Assembly: GCF_020515625.1 (NCBI RefSeq)
Contig: NZ_JAIWPJ010000001.1
Coordinates: 620,001-684,000 of the forward strand
Origin: Natrinema amylolyticum
GTDB taxonomy: Archaea; Halobacteriota; Halobacteria; Halobacteriales; Natrialbaceae
Direction: 5' to 3'
Length of the DNA stretch: 64,000 bases
The translations under genes and the position numbers were made by a program. Shown one piece after another: positions 8,410-17,792 of the stretch. The stretch's first letter is position 1. The number at the start of each line of letters is the position of its first letter. The notes under the pieces were generated by a model, which saw only the letters and a list, made by a program, of their open reading frames with translations, did not search any database and had not been told where the DNA came from.

Positions 8410-8553
8410 AGACCGGCCGACGACGAACGAGCAAATAAAGAATTTTGATAGGACGCATGACCGTCACGCCGTGGAAGACGATCCACCAGTGACAGGCGAT
8501 CTCAGCCCCCGTTCCTTTTGTCGCGGGTGTGGTGCTGTCCATCGACTGCTCCC

Positions 8554-10125
8554 ATGCCGGACCAGACCCACCCCGAATCACCGCGCGAGGAGTCGCTGTG
8601 GCTCGCTACGACGCCCAAGACCGACTACGGCCCGCTCGAGGACGGCCTGGCCGTCGACGTGGCGGTCGTCGGCGGCGGCATCACCGGCCTGACGGCGGCG
8701 ATCGAGTTGAAAGAGGCCGGCCGAACCGTTGCCGTCCTCGAGTCTGACCGGATCGTCGAGAGCACCACCGGCCACACGACGGCCAAACTGACGTCTCAGC
8801 ACGGACTGATATACGACACCCTGATTTCGGCGTTCAGCGAACGAAAGGCGCGCCAGTACGCCGCCGCGAACGAGGCGGCGATCGACGCGGTCGAACGGCG
8901 CGTCGAGGCGGAGGGAATCGACTGCGACTTCCGCCGGACGGCGGCCTACACGTACGCCGCCTCGTCCGGCGACGTCGAGACGATCCGCAACGAGGTCGAC
9001 GCGGCCCAGCGGCTCGGCCTCCCGGCCTCGTACGTCGAGGAGACGCCGCTCCCGTTCGACGTCCCCGGCGCGGTCCGCTTCGACGAGCAGGCGGCGTTCC
9101 ACCCGCGGAAGTACCTGCTGGCGATCGCCAAGGGAGTTCACGGAGACGGCAGCTACGTCTTCGAGGGGACCCGTGCGCTCGATATCGATCCGGGCTCACC
9201 CTGTCGCGTCGAGACGGAACACGGCGAGGTGGTCGCCGACGACGTGGTCGTCGCGACCCACTTCCCCGTCCTCGATCGGGCCGGCTACTTCGCGCGGATG
9301 CATCCCCACCGCGCGTATCTGCTCGCCGTCCGCATCGCCGGGACACCGCCCGAGGGAATGTACTACAACACGGCCTCACCGTCGGCGACGATGCGGACGT
9401 ATTCGGTCGCTGACGACGCCGAGAGCACGGGCGACGAGGACGGCGACCTCCTGCTCGTCGGCGGCCAGAGCCACAAACCGAGCGTCAGCGGCGTGCCGAC
9501 CTCCGAGCGGTATCGGCGCTGCGAGGCGTTCGCCCGCGAGCACTTCGACGTCGAGTCGGTCGAGTACCGCTGGTCCACGATGGACTACGAACCCGTCGAC
9601 GAGGTTCCCTTCATCGGCCGGATCGATCCGCTGTCGGAGCACGTCTACGTCGGCACCGGGTTCAACGGCTGGGGAATGACCACCGGCACCGCCGCCGGGA
9701 TGATCCTCTCCGATCTGATCGTCGAGGGCTCGAGCCCGTGGGCTGACGTCTTCGACCCCCAGCGGTTCACACCGAAGGCCTCCGCGAAGAGCTTTCTCGA
9801 GGAGAACGCGACGGTCGGTGGGAGTTTCGTCGGCGACCGGATCAAGTCGCTGCTGGCGTCGCTCGAGGCGCGCGGTTCGGACGGCCTCCCCGATCCCGGG
9901 GAGGCTCGCGTCGTCCGGCGAACGGACCAGCCACTAGGGGTCTACCGGGACGGGGAGGGGACGACCCACGCCGTCTCGGCGACCTGTCCGCACATGGGAT
10001 GTCTCGTCCGGTGGAACGACGCCGAGGAGACCTGGGACTGCCCCTGTCACGGCTCGCGGTTCACCCACGAGGGCGAGGTCCTGTCGGGACCGGCGGTCGA
10101 GGGACTGCTGTACCGAGAGCTCTGA
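8554..10125 (+). CDS. FAD-dependent oxidoreductase with C-terminal Rieske [2Fe-2S] domain
   Basis: A 523-residue two-domain enzyme. The N-terminal D-amino-acid-oxidase-type FAD fold starts with VVGGGITGLTAA (GGGITG at 40-45); GTGFNGWGMTTGTAAG near residue 370 is the closing FAD motif. The C-terminal Rieske domain has the two cluster-binding sets C478-P-H480 and C496-P-C-H499, with Cys483 and Cys498 placed for the extra disulfide seen in high-potential Rieske proteins. Such fusions are common in halophiles and bacilli, but the substrate is unknown. The ATG at 8554 gives MPDQTHPES. The intergenic space is shared with the divergent mini-flavoprotein. Confidence 0.88.
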   Translation: MPDQTHPESPREESLWLATTPKTDYGPLEDGLAVDVAVVGGGITGLTAAIELKEAGRTVAVLESDRIVESTTGHTTAKLTSQHGLIYDTLISAFSERKARQYAAANEAAIDAVERRVEAEGIDCDFRRTAAYTYAASSGDVETIRNEVDAAQRLGLPASYVEETPLPFDVPGAVRFDEQAAFHPRKYLLAIAKGVHGDGSYVFEGTRALDIDPGSPCRVETEHGEVVADDVVVATHFPVLDRAGYFARMHPHRAYLLAVRIAGTPPEGMYYNTASPSATMRTYSVADDAESTGDEDGDLLLVGGQSHKPSVSGVPTSERYRRCEAFAREHFDVESVEYRWSTMDYEPVDEVPFIGRIDPLSEHVYVGTGFNGWGMTTGTAAGMILSDLIVEGSSPWADVFDPQRFTPKASAKSFLEENATVGGSFVGDRIKSLLASLEARGSDGLPDPGEARVVRRTDQPLGVYRDGEGTTHAVSATCPHMGCLVRWNDAEETWDCPCHGSRFTHEGEVLSGPAVEGLLYREL

Positions 10126-10160
10126 TCGCGGCTGCGAAAATCGGCGAGAATCGACCGCCG

Positions 10161-10910
10161 TCAAGGGAGCGACACCGCGTCGAGGTCGATCCGGTTCGGC
10201 TCGGGAACCGACTCGACGGACGCGCTCGAGACGGCATAGGTCCCTCGTTCGCCCCCACTCTCGGCTCCGTCGTCCGGAAGCACGATCACGCCCTGCGCCA
10301 GCAGCGGCGCGATCACGCCCGCGACGACGGTCCGAAGATCCGACAGCGGCGCGCGGACGACCACGCGATCGTCCGCGGCCACGTCGGACGTCTCGACGAC
10401 CTCGCGTGCGGTCTCGAGCACTCCCTCGTGCGTGACGGTTCGTTTGCCGTCGGTCAGGATCGTCGTCTCGGAATCGATCGACAGCGGCGGGAACGAGGGA
10501 TTCTCGCTCCAGAGGCCCGCGTCGAAGTGGTGGACGTCCGGCGCGTCGGGTTCGTCGCCGTAGCCGACGCGCTGTGCGCCCCGCGGTAGCTCGTAGCCCT
10601 CGAGTTCATCGACGGGCGCGACGAGGGTCCGGAAGTCGTCCGCGTCGGCGAGATCCGTCGGCGGCTCGAACCGGGTGGTCCCCTCGAGCAGCGTCGTGCC
10701 GAAGAAGGCGAGCAGTGCGAGGGGGCCGTCGCCGACGACGCCGACGGTGACGCCGTTGCGAACGCCCGCGTGGCGCAGGAAGTTGCCGGCCTTCCACGAG
10801 GTCGTACACAGCCAGTGGTAGTCGTACTCCCGGCCCGTCGCGTCGACGAGTCCGATCCGATCGTCGCGGAGCTCGCGAGTGAGCAGGTCGTCGACCGTCC
10901 CAGCGTTCAT
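10161..10910 (-). CDS. Truncated adenylate-forming (ANL) enzyme homologue
   Basis: A 249-residue protein with the N-terminal pattern of acyl-CoA synthetases and other ANL enzymes: DRIGLVDATGREYDYHWL, then the helix TTSWKAGNFLRHAGVRNGVTVGVVGDGPLALLAFFGTTLLEG. Full enzymes have about 500 residues with a TSGTTGxPK ATP loop. Here the corresponding place reads TTILTDGKRTVTHEGV, so the loop is degenerate and everything after the first half of the large domain is absent. It is probably a catalytically inactive relative with binding or regulatory use, conserved as an intact frame. The start is the ATG at 10908-10910. Confidence 0.68.
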   Translation of the reverse strand: MNAGTVDDLLTRELRDDRIGLVDATGREYDYHWLCTTSWKAGNFLRHAGVRNGVTVGVVGDGPLALLAFFGTTLLEGTTRFEPPTDLADADDFRTLVAPVDELEGYELPRGAQRVGYGDEPDAPDVHHFDAGLWSENPSFPPLSIDSETTILTDGKRTVTHEGVLETAREVVETSDVAADDRVVVRAPLSDLRTVVAGVIAPLLAQGVIVLPDDGAESGGERGTYAVSSASVESVPEPNRIDLDAVSLP

Positions 10911-11016
10911 ACTCGAGACTGAGGACCGGGGCGGAAAAAGCGCGCCGACTCGCGTCGCCGGCGTCAGTATCGTGAACCGCCATATGCCGGGACTCGCGTT
11001 CGGTCGTCGGCGGGTA

Positions 11017-11088
11017 GCCGGCGCTCAGTCGGCAGCGATCGCCGGCGCTTAGTCGTCAGCGGTCACCGACGTTCAGTCGTCCGCGGCC
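11017..11088. repeat. Three imperfect 24-base tandem units spanning the 3' end of the DJ-1/PfpI gene
   Basis: Units at 11017-11040, 11041-11064 and 11065-11088 differ by 3 and about 6 substitutions between neighbours. On the minus strand the first unit encodes the gene's last residues (Ala-Ala-Asp-Asp) and its TGA; the next two units each supply another Ala/Asp ending followed by an in-frame TAA and TGA. Confidence 0.75.
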
Positions 11089-11666
11089 GCCGGCTCGGCG
11101 TGGTCGACGTCAGTCCCGAGACACTCGAGGAACTCGGCGAGCCACTCGGGATGGTCCGGCCAGGCCTGGCCCGTCACGAGGTTGCCCTCGCGCGTGACGC
11201 CCTCGGCCCAGTCACCGCCGGCGATTCGTACGTCCGCCTCGAGGGCCGGATAGCCGGTGCAGGTGCGGCCCTCGAGTACGTCCGCGGCCGCGAGGATCTG
11301 GACGCCGTGACACAGCGCGGCGACGGGCTTGTCCGCCTCGAAGAAGTGGCGGACGATCTCGAGGACCTCGTCGTAGGTCCGGAGGTACTCGGGCGCGCGA
11401 CCGCCCGGAACCACCAGCGCGTCGTACTCGGACGGCTCGACGTCGTCGAAGTCGTGATTCAGTTCGAAATTGTGCCCCGGCTTCTCGCTATAGGTCTGGT
11501 CGCCCTCGAAGTCGTGGATCGCGGTCGGACAGGTGTCGCCGGCCTCCTTCTCCGGGCAGACGGCGTGTACCTCGTGGCCGACCATCTGGAGCGCCTGAAA
11601 CGGGACCATTACCTCGTAGTCCTCGACGAAGTCACCGGCGAGGAGCAGGATTCGATTTCCTTGCAT
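11073..11666 (-). CDS. DJ-1/PfpI-family protein
   Basis: A 197-residue class I glutamine-amidotransferase-like protein of the DJ-1/PfpI superfamily, whose members are cysteine proteases, glyoxalase III-type deglycases or redox chaperones. The nucleophile elbow is [10 protein letters not shown], with Cys119 followed by His120; GDFVEDYE near residues 11-18 provides the conserved acidic residue beside it, and [15 protein letters not shown] is the usual central motif. The substrate cannot be told apart. The ATG at 11664-11666 ([11 protein letters not shown]) is chosen over a longer frame whose extension has no family similarity. The 3' end carries the 24-base tandem repeat. Confidence 0.88.
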   Translation of the reverse strand: MQGNRILLLAGDFVEDYEVMVPFQALQMVGHEVHAVCPEKEAGDTCPTAIHDFEGDQTYSEKPGHNFELNHDFDDVEPSEYDALVVPGGRAPEYLRTYDEVLEIVRHFFEADKPVAALCHGVQILAAADVLEGRTCTGYPALEADVRIAGGDWAEGVTREGNLVTGQAWPDHPEWLAEFLECLGTDVDHAEPAAADD

Positions 11667-11757
11667 GAGAGTCTCACGCTTATCTACGCCGTCATCGGTA
11701 AAACCTGTATCGGGTGGTTTCGTGACAGGTGTGATCGCTACGACGATTCCGGTCGCC

Positions 11758-12888
11758 TCAGATGACGCCGTGATTCCGGTAGAACCGTCGCGTTCGGGCA
11801 TCGGCCAGCAGCGGGCGGTGAACCTGCAGCGAGGCGACGCCCGGATAGCTGTTGGCCTCGATGATCCGGAACTCGCCCTCGCCGGTGACGACCAGATCCC
11901 AGCCGACGTAGGGGACGTGAGAGAGCATCTCCGCGATCTCGAGCAGCCGATCGCGAATCTGCTCCCAGCCCGGAACCGCCGTCCCCTCGATGCGAGCGCC
12001 GGTCCCGGGGTGGGTCTCGTACCAGTCGACCGCTCCGTCGCGGGGATACTCGGCACCTGCACCGAGACGGCCGGTCTCGCGGTCGATCAGGGCGCTCAGC
12101 CCGCCGTTCGAGAAGTTGTCTACCGGTGCGGAGTCCCGCGTCCCGATCCGGTGAATCGCGATCGGGATAAACGCCTCTCCCGCCCGCTCGTCGTACATCG
12201 TCAGGACCCGGAGCGTGTTCGCCGCATCGGGGAACAGCTCGGCCGCGTAGTCTGCCTGTTCGACGAACTCGCAGACGAGGTAGTTCTCGAGGCCCGCGAG
12301 CGTCTCGGCGAGCTCTGACTCGGTCATCGGTTCGCCGTCGAACAGGTACTCGCCGTCGGTCCGCTCGAGGAAGTGAACGTTGTTCCCGCCGCCGCCGCTG
12401 AACCACTTCAATACGAGCCGGTCCCCCTCTGAGAGCGTCTCGTCGACCCAGTCGATCGGCGTCACTGTCGGCGCCCCGGTCATCGTCTCAGGCGAGTGCT
12501 CGAGTTCGAGGCCGCCGTCGGTGAGGGTCACCCGCTCGGAGGCCGGGTCGAACGCGTGAAACCGCCCGTCCGTGAGCAGCCCGTACACCGCCGGTCGGTG
12601 GTCGGGGAACTCGCCGAGCACCCGGTGGAAGGCGAGTTTGTTGTCGATCAGCGCGTTCCAGTGGCCGTTGATCCGTTTCGTACCGACGAACCGCTGGTAG
12701 TCGGTGAGATACGCGGCGGGATCGTTCGACGCGAAGTCGTAAAGTACGCCGGACGTACTCAGAAAACCGCGACGATAGAGGCGAAGCCGTCGCTGGGGCG
12801 AGAGATCGAACGACGATCCGGTCCGTCGTTCCGACCGGAGTAGTTTACGCACCTGATTCGCCGACCGGTACGTTCGAGCGATGTCCAT
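11758..12888 (-). CDS. Sugar-transfer-associated ATP-grasp protein
   Basis: A 376-residue protein of the ATPgrasp_ST type (PF14397), enzymes that join a carboxylate to an amine or other acceptor with ATP and are often linked to polysaccharide or glycan clusters. Visible elements are [25 protein letters not shown], the nucleotide-binding [19 protein letters not shown], the acidic [10 protein letters not shown], the metal-site region [10 protein letters not shown], and the closing [24 protein letters not shown]. No glycosyltransferase lies nearby, so the partner is elsewhere. The ATG at 12886-12888 gives [12 protein letters not shown]. Confidence 0.8.
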   Translation of the reverse strand: MDIARTYRSANQVRKLLRSERRTGSSFDLSPQRRLRLYRRGFLSTSGVLYDFASNDPAAYLTDYQRFVGTKRINGHWNALIDNKLAFHRVLGEFPDHRPAVYGLLTDGRFHAFDPASERVTLTDGGLELEHSPETMTGAPTVTPIDWVDETLSEGDRLVLKWFSGGGGNNVHFLERTDGEYLFDGEPMTESELAETLAGLENYLVCEFVEQADYAAELFPDAANTLRVLTMYDERAGEAFIPIAIHRIGTRDSAPVDNFSNGGLSALIDRETGRLGAGAEYPRDGAVDWYETHPGTGARIEGTAVPGWEQIRDRLLEIAEMLSHVPYVGWDLVVTGEGEFRIIEANSYPGVASLQVHRPLLADARTRRFYRNHGVI

Positions 12889-12966
12889 CGACGACGACTG
12901 CGGGGGCGGGCCTCATACTTATCGGCGGGGTAACGGCCCGTCCGCAATCGAGAACTGTTTCGCTCG

Positions 12967-14136
12967 TTAGAACGCCCGCTTGATCTTCTCGAAGAAGCCC
13001 TCCTTCACTTCGATCTCGTCGCCGCCGGCCTCGGCGAACTCCTCGAGCGCCTCGCGCTGATCCTCGTTCAAGCTCTCGGGGGTGACGACCTGCACTTTGA
13101 CGTAGAGGTCACCCTGACCGCGACCGCGGAGACGCGGCATCCCCTTCCCCTCGAGCCGGAAGGTCTCGCCGCTCTGGGTGCCCTTGGGGATCTCGAATTC
13201 GGCCGCGCCCTCGAGCGTCGGGACTTCGACGGTGTCGCCGAACGTGGCCTGCGGGAACGAGACCGGCAGCCGGTAGCGCAGGTCGTCGCCCTCGCGTTCG
13301 AACTCCTCGTGCTCGCGGATCGAGACGTCGATCAGCAGGTCGCCGTGGGGGCCGCCCTCGGGGCTGGGCGCGCCCTCGCCTTCCATCCGAAGGGTCTGGC
13401 CCTCCTGAATACCGGCCGGCACCTCGACGGTCAGCGTCGCCTCGTTGCGGACGTAGCCCTCGCCGCGACACTCGCCGCAGGTCTCGGAGTACAGCGTCCC
13501 CTCGCCCTCACAGCGGGGACAGGCCGTCGTCTGCTGGACCCGACCGAGCGGCGTCTGTTGGACCTGGGTCACCTGCCCGCGGCCCTGACACTGCGGACAG
13601 GTCTCGGCGTCCGCCTCCGGCGGATGGCCCTCGCCCTCGCAGACCTCGCACTCCTCGGGCCGCTCGACGGTGAACTGCTTTTCCGCCCCCTCGTATGCCT
13701 CCTCGAGGTCGATCTCGAGTTCGGTCCGGAGGTCTCGCCCTTTGCGCGGCCGCCGGCGGCCGCGTCCACCGCCGCCACCGCCGCTGAAGACCTGTTCGAA
13801 GAGGTCGCCGAGACCGCCGCCGCCCATTCCGCCACCGCCCATGCCGCCGAACGGGCCGCCGCCCATCCCGCCGGCACCGCCGGACTCGCTGGCGTCGAAG
13901 CCGTGTTTCTCGGCCTGCTCGTAGCGGTCGTGGCCCATGCGATCGTAGGCCTCGCGTTTCTCCTCGTCGGTCAGCACCTGCTTCGCCTTCTGGATCTTCT
14001 TGAACTTCTCCTCGGCATCGGGGTCGTCGCTGACGTCCGGGTGGTACTCGGTGGCCTTCGACCGATACGCCTGTTTGATCTCCTCTGCAGACGCGTCGGG
14101 GCTCACGTCGAGAATGTCGTAGAAGTCCTCGCTCAT
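12967..14136 (-). CDS. dnaJ: Molecular chaperone DnaJ
   Basis: A 389-residue Hsp40 co-chaperone that brings substrates to DnaK and stimulates its ATPase. The J domain at 4-70 carries HPD at 32-34. A Gly/Met/Phe-rich linker follows (about 85-130), then four CxxCxGxG zinc-site repeats (CEVCEGEG, CPQCQGRG, CPRCEGEG, CGECRGEG) and the two client-binding beta domains. It is downstream of dnaK on the same strand but 291 bases away with a structured spacer between, so it probably has its own regulation. The start is the ATG at 14134-14136 (MSEDFYDIL). Confidence 0.97.
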   Translation of the reverse strand: MSEDFYDILDVSPDASAEEIKQAYRSKATEYHPDVSDDPDAEEKFKKIQKAKQVLTDEEKREAYDRMGHDRYEQAEKHGFDASESGGAGGMGGGPFGGMGGGGMGGGGLGDLFEQVFSGGGGGGRGRRRPRKGRDLRTELEIDLEEAYEGAEKQFTVERPEECEVCEGEGHPPEADAETCPQCQGRGQVTQVQQTPLGRVQQTTACPRCEGEGTLYSETCGECRGEGYVRNEATLTVEVPAGIQEGQTLRMEGEGAPSPEGGPHGDLLIDVSIREHEEFEREGDDLRYRLPVSFPQATFGDTVEVPTLEGAAEFEIPKGTQSGETFRLEGKGMPRLRGRGQGDLYVKVQVVTPESLNEDQREALEEFAEAGGDEIEVKEGFFEKIKRAF

Positions 14137-14192
14137 TCGTTGTGCAACCGATACTCGTCTGAACCACTTGAAACGAACGTTCCGCAAGTACC

Positions 14193-14304
14193 TTTTTGCG
14201 CCTCGGGTTCGCTCGCGGTGCTCACTCACCGCTCTCTGCTCGCGGGCCGAAGGCCCGCTCGCACGGCTCGAGGGACACGAGGCGTCCCTCGTTGGGCGCA
14301 AAAA
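14193..14304. repeat. Branched inverted-repeat element between dnaK and dnaJ
   Basis: Outer arms TTTTTGCGCC (14193-14202) and GGCGCAAAAA (14295-14304) are exact reverse complements. Between them lie three further hairpins: GCGGTG/CACCGC (14215-14220/14227-14232), GCGGGCC/GGCCCGC (14242-14258) and GAGGGAC/GTCCCTC (14270-14276/14284-14290). The fold would be a multi-branched, clover-like structure. The remainder of the 14137-14427 spacer shows no gene. Terminator, RNA-stability element or a decayed mobile palindrome are all possible. Confidence 0.6.
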
Positions 14305-14427
14305 TCTACGCTAAAAAGGCCGCTCGCTCCCGTTGGTCGCTCGCGGGTGCCGTGCTTACACCCCGACCGCAGCCGTAGCGTCACGTCGTCACTGTTTCCG
14401 CATCGTCTGGTTGGCTGCCGAGGACCG

Positions 14428-16383
14428 TTACTCGTCGTCTTCTTCGTCCTCGTCGAAGTCGACGTCCTCGAAGTCGGCGTCGACGAACTCCTCGTCCTCG
14501 TCACCGGCAGCGCCGGCATCGGGACCGGGGTTCGGACCGCCGCCCATGCCGCCCATGCCGCCGGGGCCCGCGCCGGCACCGGCCGCACCGCCAGCGGCAC
14601 CGCCGGCACCCGCTGCACCGCCGGCAGCGCCCGCACCGGCCTCCTGCTGATAGATCTGCTTGCCGATCTCCTGGAGTTCCTCGCTCAGGGTCTCGGTCGC
14701 GGACTCGATATCGTCGGCGTCGGCGTCGTCGTCGTCGACCGTCTCCTCTAAGTCCTCGATCGCGCCCTCGATGTCGGCGCGCAGGTCGTCGTCGACCTGT
14801 TCGTCGTTCTCCTCGAGCAGCGTTTCGGCGCGCTGGATCGTCGCCTCGGCGGCGTTCCGGGCCTCGATTCGCTCGCGCTTTTGCTGGTCTTCCTCGGCGT
14901 GTTTCTCTGCCTCTTCCTGCATCTCCTCGATCTGTTCGTCGGAGAGGCCGGCACCGCCCTCGATGGTGATCTCCTCAGTGGTGCCGCTGCCCTTATCCTC
15001 AGCACTCACGTTGACGATCCCGTTCTCGTCGATCGAGAAGGAGACCTCGATCTGTGGCGTGCCCGCGGGGGCCGGCGGGATGCCGGTCAGGTGGAACTCG
15101 CCGAGCAGTTCGTTCTCCTCGGCCAGTTCGCGCTCGCCCTGGAAGACCCGGACCTGCACCGTGGTCTGGTTGTCCGCCGCGGTGGTGAACACCTTCGACT
15201 CCTCGGTCGGAATCGTCGTGTTCTTCTCGATGAGTCGCTCGAAGAGGCCGCCCTTGACCTCGATACCGAGCGAGAGCGGCGTGACGTCGAGCAGGACGAT
15301 GTCGTCGACCTCGCCGCCGAGCACGCCGCCCTGGATCGCCGCGCCCAGCGCGACGGCCTCGTCGGGGTTGACGTTCTTCTGTGGCTCCTTGCCCGTCAGC
15401 TCCTCGACCTTCTCGGCGACCTGGGGCATCCGGGTCGAGCCGCCGACCAGGAGGACCTCGTCGATGTCGTCCTTGTCGTAGCCCGCGTCCTCGAGCGCCT
15501 GCTCGGTCGGCGCGACGGTCCGGTCGATCAGGTCCTGCGTGAGCGACTCGAACTTGGCTCGAGTCATCGACTCCTCTAAGTGGATCGGGCCGTCGTCGGT
15601 CGCCGTGATGAAGGGCAGGTTGATCTCGGTCTCCTTGCGCGAGGAGAGCTCGATCTTGGCCTCCTCGGCGGCGTCCTTGAGCCGCTGGAGAGCCTGGCGG
15701 TCCTCGCGGAGGTCGATCCCGTGTTCGGACTCGAACTCGTCGGCGAGCCAGTCGATGATGGCCTGGTCCCAGTCGTCGCCACCGAGGTCGTTGTCACCGT
15801 TGGTCGCGACGACCTCGTAGACGCCGCCGCCGAGATCGAGAATAGAGACGTCGAAGGTGCCGCCGCCGAGGTCGTAGACGAGCACGGTCTGGTCGGAGTC
15901 GTCGTCGAGGCCGTAGGCCATCGACGCGGCGGTCGGCTCGTTGATGATGCGCTCGACCTCGAAGCCGGCGATCTCGCCGGCGTCCTTGGTCGCCTGGCGC
16001 TGTCGGTCGGAGAAGTAGGCGGGGACCGTGATGACTGCCTTCTCTACCTCGTCGCCGAGATAGTCCTCGGCGTCGTGTTTGATCTTCTGGAGGATCATCG
16101 CCGAGATCTCCTCGGGCGTATACTCCTCGCCCTCGATCTCGACGGTGTAGTCCTCCTCGCCGATGTGGCGCTTGATCGAGGCGATCGTCTTTTCGGGGTT
16201 CTGGATCGCCTGGTTCTTCGCCGGTTTCCCGACGAGTCGCTCGTCGTCGGTAAAAGCGACGACGGAGGGCGTCGTCCGTTCGCCTTCCGCGTTGACGATG
16301 ATCTCCGGATCGCCACCTTCCATCACCGCGAACGCACTGTTCGTCGTTCCGAGGTCGATTCCGAGAATTTTGTTGCTCGCCAT
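14428..16383 (-). CDS. dnaK: Molecular chaperone DnaK (Hsp70)
   Basis: A 651-residue Hsp70. The phosphate-1 motif GIDLGTTNS is at residues 8-16, followed by [24 protein letters not shown], the phosphate-2 [12 protein letters not shown], the adenosine motif [12 protein letters not shown], the linker [15 protein letters not shown], then the beta-sandwich and helical lid. The tail is a Gly/Ala-rich spacer ending in a run of Asp and Glu. DnaK folds proteins with DnaJ and GrpE. It is separated from grpE by 213 bases and has its own TATA box at 16409-16418. Confidence 0.98.
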   Translation of the reverse strand: MASNKILGIDLGTTNSAFAVMEGGDPEIIVNAEGERTTPSVVAFTDDERLVGKPAKNQAIQNPEKTIASIKRHIGEEDYTVEIEGEEYTPEEISAMILQKIKHDAEDYLGDEVEKAVITVPAYFSDRQRQATKDAGEIAGFEVERIINEPTAASMAYGLDDDSDQTVLVYDLGGGTFDVSILDLGGGVYEVVATNGDNDLGGDDWDQAIIDWLADEFESEHGIDLREDRQALQRLKDAAEEAKIELSSRKETEINLPFITATDDGPIHLEESMTRAKFESLTQDLIDRTVAPTEQALEDAGYDKDDIDEVLLVGGSTRMPQVAEKVEELTGKEPQKNVNPDEAVALGAAIQGGVLGGEVDDIVLLDVTPLSLGIEVKGGLFERLIEKNTTIPTEESKVFTTAADNQTTVQVRVFQGERELAEENELLGEFHLTGIPPAPAGTPQIEVSFSIDENGIVNVSAEDKGSGTTEEITIEGGAGLSDEQIEEMQEEAEKHAEEDQQKRERIEARNAAEATIQRAETLLEENDEQVDDDLRADIEGAIEDLEETVDDDDADADDIESATETLSEELQEIGKQIYQQEAGAGAAGGAAGAGGAAGGAAGAGAGPGGMGGMGGGPNPGPDAGAAGDEDEEFVDADFEDVDFDEDEEDDE

Positions 16384-16408
16384 CGTGGACGGGTATTGTG
16401 CGCACTTT

Positions 16409-16418
16409 GTTTTAAAGG
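16409..16418 (-). promoter_or_regulatory. TATA box of dnaK
   Basis: CCTTTAAAAC on the minus strand lies 26-35 bases upstream of the dnaK ATG, suiting a leaderless or near-leaderless transcript. It shows that dnaK need not depend on read-through from grpE. Confidence 0.65.
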
Positions 16419-16596
16419 TTACTAGCTGAGCGGAAGCGGCGAATAAAATCCGGACACGCCGGTGTAGCGTCGCGCTCGCGACAGTTTGATCGCAGTAAAA
16501 TCAGCAGTAAATCCGGCGCGTCCTCGAGCAGTCGCCGGGACCGCAACTCGTTGCCAGGGTCACTGGCCGCCGACGGATCGACGAACGCCGTTCGCG

Positions 16597-17610
16597 TTAC
16601 TCGTCCGCTTCGTCCGCCGGGGCGTCCTCGCGGTCGTCGACTTCGCCGCCGAGTTCGATCGCGTCATCCTCGGCGTCGGCTCCGTCGGCCCCGTCACCGG
16701 TAGCGTCGTCGCCCTGTCCGGCCGACTCCGCGGAGCCGTCGCCGTCGGTCTCGGCGAGTTCGCCGTTCGAGACGGTCACCTGGGCGTTCTGAATGACCTT
16801 GTCGCCCATCTCGTAGCCGGGCGTGTAGACGTCGGCGACCGTCCCCTCGGGCTGGTCGCTGTCGACCTGCATCATGACCTCATGGCGCTGCGGGTCGGTC
16901 TCGGTCCCGGGTTCGGGATCGATCTCAGTGACGTTCTCGTCCTCGAGAATCCGGTCGAACTCGCGCAGCGTCATCTCGACGCCGTCCCGGAGCGTGTCGA
17001 CGTCGTCGCTGTCCTCCTCGAGCGCGCGTTTGAGGTTGTCGCGGACGCCGATGAGTCGCTCGACGAGGTCCTCGGTGGCGCGGTCTTTCATCTGCTGTTG
17101 GCGCTTCTTGGCCCGTTTCTTGTAGTTCTGGAAGTCGGCCTGCTTTCGCTTGAGCCGGCTCTCGAGGTCCTCGACCTCCTCCTCGTACTCCTCGAGTCGC
17201 TGCTCGCGGGCCTCGAGTTCGGTCTGAAGCTGCTCGATGGTCGACGCCTGTTCCTCGACGCGCTCGGTCAGGTCCTCGAGCTCCGCGCGCTGGTCGGTGA
17301 CGGTGCCGTTCAGGTCGCGAGCCTCCTCGACGATGGAGCCGACCTTGCGGGCGAGTTCGTCGTCGTACTCCGTGACTCGATCGAGGACCTGCTGGATGTC
17401 CTCGCTCGTTTCGGGCGCGTCCTCGGCGTCCGTAGTCGTTTCGGCGTCCGCGTTCGCGGCTGCCGATCTCGAGTCGTCAGACTCGGGAGTCGGTTCCGAT
17501 TCCCCATCCGTCGACGCCGCGGGATCCACGTCGGCCGTCTCGCCGTCGTCGGATTCCTCCGCGGACGGGACACCCTGGGCTGACGTGTCCGTGCCCTCGT
17601 CTTCGCTCAT
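16597..17610 (-). CDS. grpE: Nucleotide exchange factor GrpE
   Basis: A 337-residue GrpE, the exchange factor that releases ADP from DnaK. The long coiled-coil dimer helix covers about residues 110-180 (LEEYEEEVEDLESRLKRKQADFQNYKKRAKKRQQQ), then the family core DLVERLIGVRDNLKRALEE, and a C-terminal beta domain with GTVADVYTPGYEMGDKVIQNAQVTVS. The first 90 and last 50 residues are Asp/Glu/Ser/Ala-rich and account for the length above the usual 200 residues. The start is the ATG at 17608-17610 behind a good TATA box. Confidence 0.95.
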   Translation of the reverse strand: MSEDEGTDTSAQGVPSAEESDDGETADVDPAASTDGESEPTPESDDSRSAAANADAETTTDAEDAPETSEDIQQVLDRVTEYDDELARKVGSIVEEARDLNGTVTDQRAELEDLTERVEEQASTIEQLQTELEAREQRLEEYEEEVEDLESRLKRKQADFQNYKKRAKKRQQQMKDRATEDLVERLIGVRDNLKRALEEDSDDVDTLRDGVEMTLREFDRILEDENVTEIDPEPGTETDPQRHEVMMQVDSDQPEGTVADVYTPGYEMGDKVIQNAQVTVSNGELAETDGDGSAESAGQGDDATGDGADGADAEDDAIELGGEVDDREDAPADEADE

Positions 17611-17630
17611 GTGCCAGTCAACGAACAGCG

Positions 17631-17640
17631 GTAATAAAAG
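17631..17640 (-). promoter_or_regulatory. TATA box of grpE
   Basis: CTTTTATTAC on the minus strand, 21-30 bases upstream of the grpE start codon, in the spacer shared with the divergent CBS gene. Confidence 0.65.
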
Positions 17641-17792
17641 GGTTGAGGTAGCCAGTCACGGCGGCCGGGGCGGGACGCAGCGCGTTCGCCGCGCGGGAGC
17701 ACTGACTCCGATCGCCGGTTCGACGACCGACATCGGACGCGATTCCCTGCATCGACGGAAAACGTCATACCGACCGTGGCCGTTCTAGGCAT

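Noticed and set aside
13309-14751. A 480-residue plus-strand frame across dnaJ and the end of dnaK
   Set aside because: It is antisense to two certain chaperone genes and crosses the structured spacer between them.
16486-17583. A 365-residue plus-strand open frame opposite grpE
   Set aside because: It mirrors the GrpE coiled coil and has the Val/Leu/Asp bias of antisense translation of acidic haloarchaeal genes.
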